From assembly GCA_009698975.1 (NCBI GenBank), contig WLPB01000032.1, forward strand, positions 1-9,039: a stretch of DNA of 9,039 bases, in the 5' to 3' direction. The notes beneath the pieces are model-generated. The model saw only the letters and a program-made list of their open reading frames with translations. It ran no database searches and had not been told where the DNA came from. The translations under genes and the position numbers were made by a program. How positions within the stretch are numbered: the first letter of the stretch is position 1; every line of letters starts with the position of its first letter. Positions 6,388 to 9,039 of this stretch are shown in pieces. This DNA is from Actinomycetota bacterium. GTDB taxonomy: Bacteria; Actinomycetota; Actinomycetes; Nanopelagicales; Nanopelagicaceae.

Positions 6388-7767
6388 ATGCCAAAAGTTG
6401 CAGGTGTTGATTCTTCAACCCAATCTGTCAAAATAGTTGTGCGTGATGCACAGACAGGAGAGTTGCTCAATTCAGCATCACGACCTCATCCTGATGGAAC
6501 AGAGGTTGATCCAGCACACTGGTGGTCGGCTCTGCAAGGGGTTATCGAAGATATTGGTGGGCTAGACGATATTGATGCAATCGGGATTGCTGGCCAACAA
6601 CATGGAATGGTTGTACTCGATGAAGGAGGGGATGTTATTCGTCCAGCTCTTTTGTGGAATGACACTCGCTCGAGCCAAGCAGCAGCTTCGCTTAACTCTG
6701 AATTTGAAAACATCCATCAACTTACCGGCTCAAAGTTAGTTGCTGCATTTACTGCATCAAAGGTGCGCTGGCTGAAAGATAATGAGCCAGAGAATGCTGC
6801 AAGAGCACGTGCAATCACGCTTCCCCATGATTGGCTCTCATGGAAGCTATCTGGCAGTAACAGTATCAAGGACATTTTCACTGATCGATCTGATGCATCT
6901 GGAACAGGATACTTCGACAGTAATTCAAATTCTTACATCGATGAGATTCTCATGGCAGCTTTAGGTCATAACCAAGTGCACCTTCCCAGAATTGTTGCGC
7001 CCAACGAATTCGGCTTTGACAACGGCAAGTTGAGAATTTCTGCTGGTGCTGGAGATAATGCATCTGGAGCATTGGGCGTAGGAGCAACGCTGGGGGATTT
7101 GGTGATCTCACTAGGCACAAGCGGAACCGCCTTTGCCGTTAGCGATAAGCAGACCCACGATGTATCCGGTGAAGTTGCTGGGTTTGCCGATACGACGGGG
7201 AACTTTCTGCCACTTGCTTGCACACTCAACGCGGCCAAGGTCTTTGATGCAGTGACGAATCTGCTCGGTATCTCCTTCGATGAATTCAGTAAACTTGCAT
7301 TAGATGCCGATCCGGGCGCAGGGGGCATTACCTTCTTGCCACATTTTGATGGAGAGCGAACTCCAAACAAGCCAGATGCGCAAGGAAATATTTTGGGTCT
7401 CACTCATAAGAATTTCACCTCAGCAAATGTCGCAAGAGCTGCGATAGAAGGCGTAATTTGCGGTATTGCATATGCAGCAGATCAATTTGAGCAGCTAGGA
7501 GTAAAGACAAACAGAATTCTGCTCATCGGTGGAGCTGCCAGGAATCCTGCTGTGCAGCAAATTGCTAGGGAAATTTTTGGAAAAGATGTTCATGTTCCAC
7601 CTCCAGGAGAATACGTTGCTGATGGAGCTGCCAAGCAAGCTGCATGGGCTTTACTCAAGACCACAAATCCACCTTTATGGGGGAGCGGCGAATTCGAAAA
7701 GATTCCTTTCTCTGGCAACAATCCTGAAGTCAAGACTCGTTACTTCGACGCAATAAGGTCAATGTAA
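6388..7767 (+). CDS. xylB: xylulokinase (FGGY carbohydrate kinase)
   Basis: Phosphorylates D-xylulose with ATP to D-xylulose 5-phosphate, feeding the pentose phosphate pathway. At 459 aa it is slightly shorter than E. coli XylB (484). The N-terminal FGGY domain has VAGVDSSTQSVK at 4-15 (Asp8), the substrate motif AGQQHGMV at 68-75, and LLWNDTRS at 88-95. The C-terminal domain begins with SAGAGDNASGALG at 218-230, giving catalytic Asp223, then SLGTSGTAF at 241-249, and later the adenosine-site LLIGGAARNPAVQQIA. The xylulose assignment rather than another sugar rests on these motifs plus linkage to xylA. The ATG is 4 nt after the xylA TAG and has only a poor SD, so translation is probably coupled to xylA. 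It converges on terC with 18 bp between stops and no strong terminator. Confidence 0.95.
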   Translation: MPKVAGVDSSTQSVKIVVRDAQTGELLNSASRPHPDGTEVDPAHWWSALQGVIEDIGGLDDIDAIGIAGQQHGMVVLDEGGDVIRPALLWNDTRSSQAAASLNSEFENIHQLTGSKLVAAFTASKVRWLKDNEPENAARARAITLPHDWLSWKLSGSNSIKDIFTDRSDASGTGYFDSNSNSYIDEILMAALGHNQVHLPRIVAPNEFGFDNGKLRISAGAGDNASGALGVGATLGDLVISLGTSGTAFAVSDKQTHDVSGEVAGFADTTGNFLPLACTLNAAKVFDAVTNLLGISFDEFSKLALDADPGAGGITFLPHFDGERTPNKPDAQGNILGLTHKNFTSANVARAAIEGVICGIAYAADQFEQLGVKTNRILLIGGAARNPAVQQIAREIFGKDVHVPPPGEYVADGAAKQAAWALLKTTNPPLWGSGEFEKIPFSGNNPEVKTRYFDAIRSM

Positions 7768-7785
7768 AGAACTTCGCCGGTTGGC

Positions 7786-8778
7786 TTATTGGGGATGTGA
7801 CTTCTTTGAATCCGTTACGCGTCCAGCATGGGCATGAGCAGTTGGATCCTTCTTAACCTTGATCAAACTTGCAACAGTAGAAACAATCAAGATGGCCGCA
7901 ATAACACCAAGGCTTATAAGAGTTGGAATCTTTGGAATTTGCGTCCATGTCTCATGCAAATAAGTCATGATCAACTTAACTCCGATAAACATCAAGATTA
8001 TAGAGAGGCCCAGTGAGAGATAGACGAGCTTGTCGAGTAGCCCCTTAAGTAAGAAGTACAGGGCGCGCAATCCAAGCAGCGCGAATGCGTTCGCCGCAAA
8101 GACCAGGAACGCCTCTTGCGTAACACCGAACGTTGCTGGAATTGAATCAAGAGCGAAGAGCAAGTCCGTTGAAGCAATTGCAATCATCACCAAGAACATA
8201 GGTGTTGCAAGTCGCTTACCGTTGACTCTAGTAAAAATCTTGGAACCATCGTACTCATCGGTCATTGCGATGCGTTTTCTGATGGAGCGGACGAGGAAAT
8301 TATCTTCAGGCGAAGGATCCTCATCCCAGTGCTTAAAGAGACCCACACCGGTCCAGATCAAGATAGCGCCGAAGATTACGAAGGTGAAGCTGAATTTAGC
8401 AAGTGCAGCAGCGCCAACAGCGATAAAGATTGCTCGTAGAACTAGCGCGAGAATGACGCCGAACATCAAAACTCTTTGATGGAAAATAGATGGCACTTTA
8501 AACTGAGCCAGAATAATAATAAAGACAAAGAGGTTATCGACGGAGAGCGATTTCTCGACCAGGTAAGCGGCGAAATATTCGGTTCCGTATTCGGATCCAG
8601 CAGTAAGCCATACCCAGACACCAAAGGCGATAGCTACGCCAATATAAAAGACCGACCAGATGGCCGCTTCTTTAAACATGACATCGTGTGGTTTTCGACT
8701 GACAGTCAATAAGTCAATAACAATCAGTGCCGCAATCGCACCAATGACAATAGACCAGGTTAAGAGGGACACATCCAT
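7786..8778 (-). CDS. TerC/Alx-family membrane protein, probable Mn2+ exporter
   Basis: Polytopic inner-membrane protein of 330 aa in the TerC/Alx family. About nine hydrophobic segments are visible. Both hallmark acidic motifs are present: EKSLSVDNLFVF at 75-86 and STDLLFALDSIPA at 203-215, which carry the membrane acidic residues thought to bind metal, with a cytoplasmic charged loop around 150-185 (KHWDEDPSPEDN onwards). The C-terminal tail after the last segment is hydrophilic with scattered His (AHAHA, KKSHPQ), possibly a metal-sensing or buffering tail. Despite the name, members linked to the yybP-ykoY element export manganese, and that riboswitch lies directly upstream here, so Mn2+ efflux is much likelier than tellurium resistance. 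The start ATG at 8778 is fixed by AAAAGGTG 6 nt upstream. It has its own promoter and is probably monocistronic. Confidence 0.92.
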   Translation of the reverse strand: MDVSLLTWSIVIGAIAALIVIDLLTVSRKPHDVMFKEAAIWSVFYIGVAIAFGVWVWLTAGSEYGTEYFAAYLVEKSLSVDNLFVFIIILAQFKVPSIFHQRVLMFGVILALVLRAIFIAVGAAALAKFSFTFVIFGAILIWTGVGLFKHWDEDPSPEDNFLVRSIRKRIAMTDEYDGSKIFTRVNGKRLATPMFLVMIAIASTDLLFALDSIPATFGVTQEAFLVFAANAFALLGLRALYFLLKGLLDKLVYLSLGLSIILMFIGVKLIMTYLHETWTQIPKIPTLISLGVIAAILIVSTVASLIKVKKDPTAHAHAGRVTDSKKSHPQ

Positions 8779-8784
8779 GATTTA

Positions 8785-8792
8785 CACCTTTT
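8785..8792 (-). promoter_or_regulatory. terC Shine-Dalgarno AAAAGGTG beside the riboswitch P1 stem
   Basis: AAAAGGTG ends 6 nt before the terC ATG and begins one nucleotide after the closing P1 stem of the Mn2+ riboswitch. Its AAGGTG is exactly complementary to CACCTT inside the aptamer (minus strand, 8881-8876), so it could be masked when the aptamer is unfolded. Confidence 0.65.
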
Positions 8793-8793
8793 C

Positions 8794-8905
8794 GTTAAGG
8801 GGCCAGTGATGCCAAGGTCTCCCTCAACTACAGTCATGTAGTAGCAGCTCCGGGATATTTCTATCCGTATTGACGAAGGTGCTTTTGCGAGGTACTCCCC
8901 TTAAC
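8794..8905 (-). ncRNA. yybP-ykoY manganese riboswitch upstream of terC
   Basis: A 112-nt leader on the minus strand. P1 is a perfect 9-bp stem: GUUAAGGGG (8905-8897) pairs with CCCCUUAAC (8802-8794). The family signatures appear in order: GGGGAGUA right after P1, CGUCAAUAC in the middle, CCCGGAGCUG, and GAGACCUUG before the 3' side of P1. Two internal hairpins are perfect: GGAUA-GAAA-UAUCC at 8866-8853 and ACUACA-UGAC-UGUAGU at 8842-8827. In this family Mn2+ bridges the two conserved loops and docks the helical legs; in E. coli alx and mntP binding raises expression. No U-tract terminator hairpin follows P1, and the SD is 1 nt away, so control is likely translational. Confidence 0.93.
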
Positions 8906-8913
8906 TGAGCAGA

Positions 8914-8942
8914 ATTTTAGGTGGTTCAGTATGGGTGCGCAA
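8914..8942 (-). promoter_or_regulatory. sigma70-type promoter of the riboswitch-terC transcript
   Basis: TTGCGC (8942-8937) and TAAAAT (8919-8914) are separated by exactly 17 bp on the minus strand. The -10 ends 8 nt before the first P1 nucleotide (8905), so transcription would begin at or just before the aptamer. The agreement of spacing and position makes this the best promoter in the window. Confidence 0.75.
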
Positions 8943-8968
8943 ATCGAATCGCCTTAAACGCCTATTCC

Positions 8969-9039
8969 TTAGACCATTTCATTGAGTGCGCGAACCGCCA
9001 ACTCGCTGAGCAGGGCTGATCCGCGATACATCACAGAAT
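8969..9039 (-). CDS. C-terminal end of an unidentified gene (partial)
   Basis: One minus-strand frame is open from the right edge to a TAA at 8971-8969 and encodes a tail containing YRGSALLSELAVRALNEMV, which has the helical, Ala/Leu-rich look of a real protein C-terminus. It ends 26 bp upstream of the terC promoter -35. Only about 23 codons are visible, and I do not recognise the family. No terminator hairpin is evident in 8943-8968. Confidence 0.4.
   Translation of the reverse strand, partial: SVMYRGSALLSELAVRALNEMV

Noticed and set aside
6966..7403. 145-codon minus-strand ORF inside xylB
   Set aside because: It lies wholly antisense to a well-supported kinase, has no SD and shows no recognisable motif; codon bias of xylB explains its openness.
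7776..7785. GCC-GGTT-GGC hairpin between xylB and terC as a terminator
   Set aside because: The stem is only 3 bp with no U-tract on either strand.
8030..8479. 149-codon plus-strand ORF opposite terC
   Set aside because: It is antisense to a conserved membrane protein, Ser/Lys/Arg-rich in a pattern expected from the complement of hydrophobic codons, with no family resemblance.

Overview
The window looks like a piece of a small, tightly packed actinobacterial chromosome. The xylose isomerase lines up residue for residue with the Streptomyces-type enzyme, base composition is moderate by eye rather than the high GC of soil actinobacteria, genes abut or overlap, and several starts look leaderless. 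A freshwater planktonic actinobacterium (acI/Nanopelagicales-like) fits; this is an inference from gene style, not a database result. I see no mobile elements, CRISPR arrays, tRNA or rRNA genes.

Left part (1-4497): the possible tail of an upstream gene; a gamma-glutamyltransferase-fold Ntn hydrolase whose gamma-glutamyl pocket residues are mostly replaced; then, on the minus strand, a two-gene unit of an extended SDR reductase followed by a cytochrome P450. The P450 has no ATG, GTG or TTG where homology says it must begin. A strong AAGGAGG inside the last codons of the SDR gene sits 8 nt before an in-frame ATC, so the gene either uses a non-canonical start, carries a point change, or is decaying. 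Divergent from the SDR lies a short UbiA-family prenyltransferase, apparently leaderless.

Middle part (4492-7767): an AlkA-like DNA glycosylase converges on the UbiA gene with interlocked stop codons. Its 5' end overlaps a 26-codon ORF that looks like the amputated N-terminus of a DUF4287-type protein, with its own promoter. Divergent from it is the xylose operon xylA-xylB, which converts xylose to xylulose and then xylulose 5-phosphate for the pentose phosphate pathway.

Right part (7786-9039): a TerC/Alx-family membrane protein on the minus strand, preceded by a complete yybP-ykoY (Mn2+) riboswitch and a good sigma70-type promoter. This makes a self-contained manganese-responsive efflux unit. 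An internal CACCUU in the aptamer is complementary to the terC Shine-Dalgarno, suggesting translational control. The window ends inside the 3' end of an unidentified minus-strand gene.

The clearest items for a second look are the P450 start, the DUF4287 remnant fused in front of alkA, the altered pocket of the GGT-like enzyme, and the riboswitch anti-Shine-Dalgarno. I found no clearly new multi-gene system.
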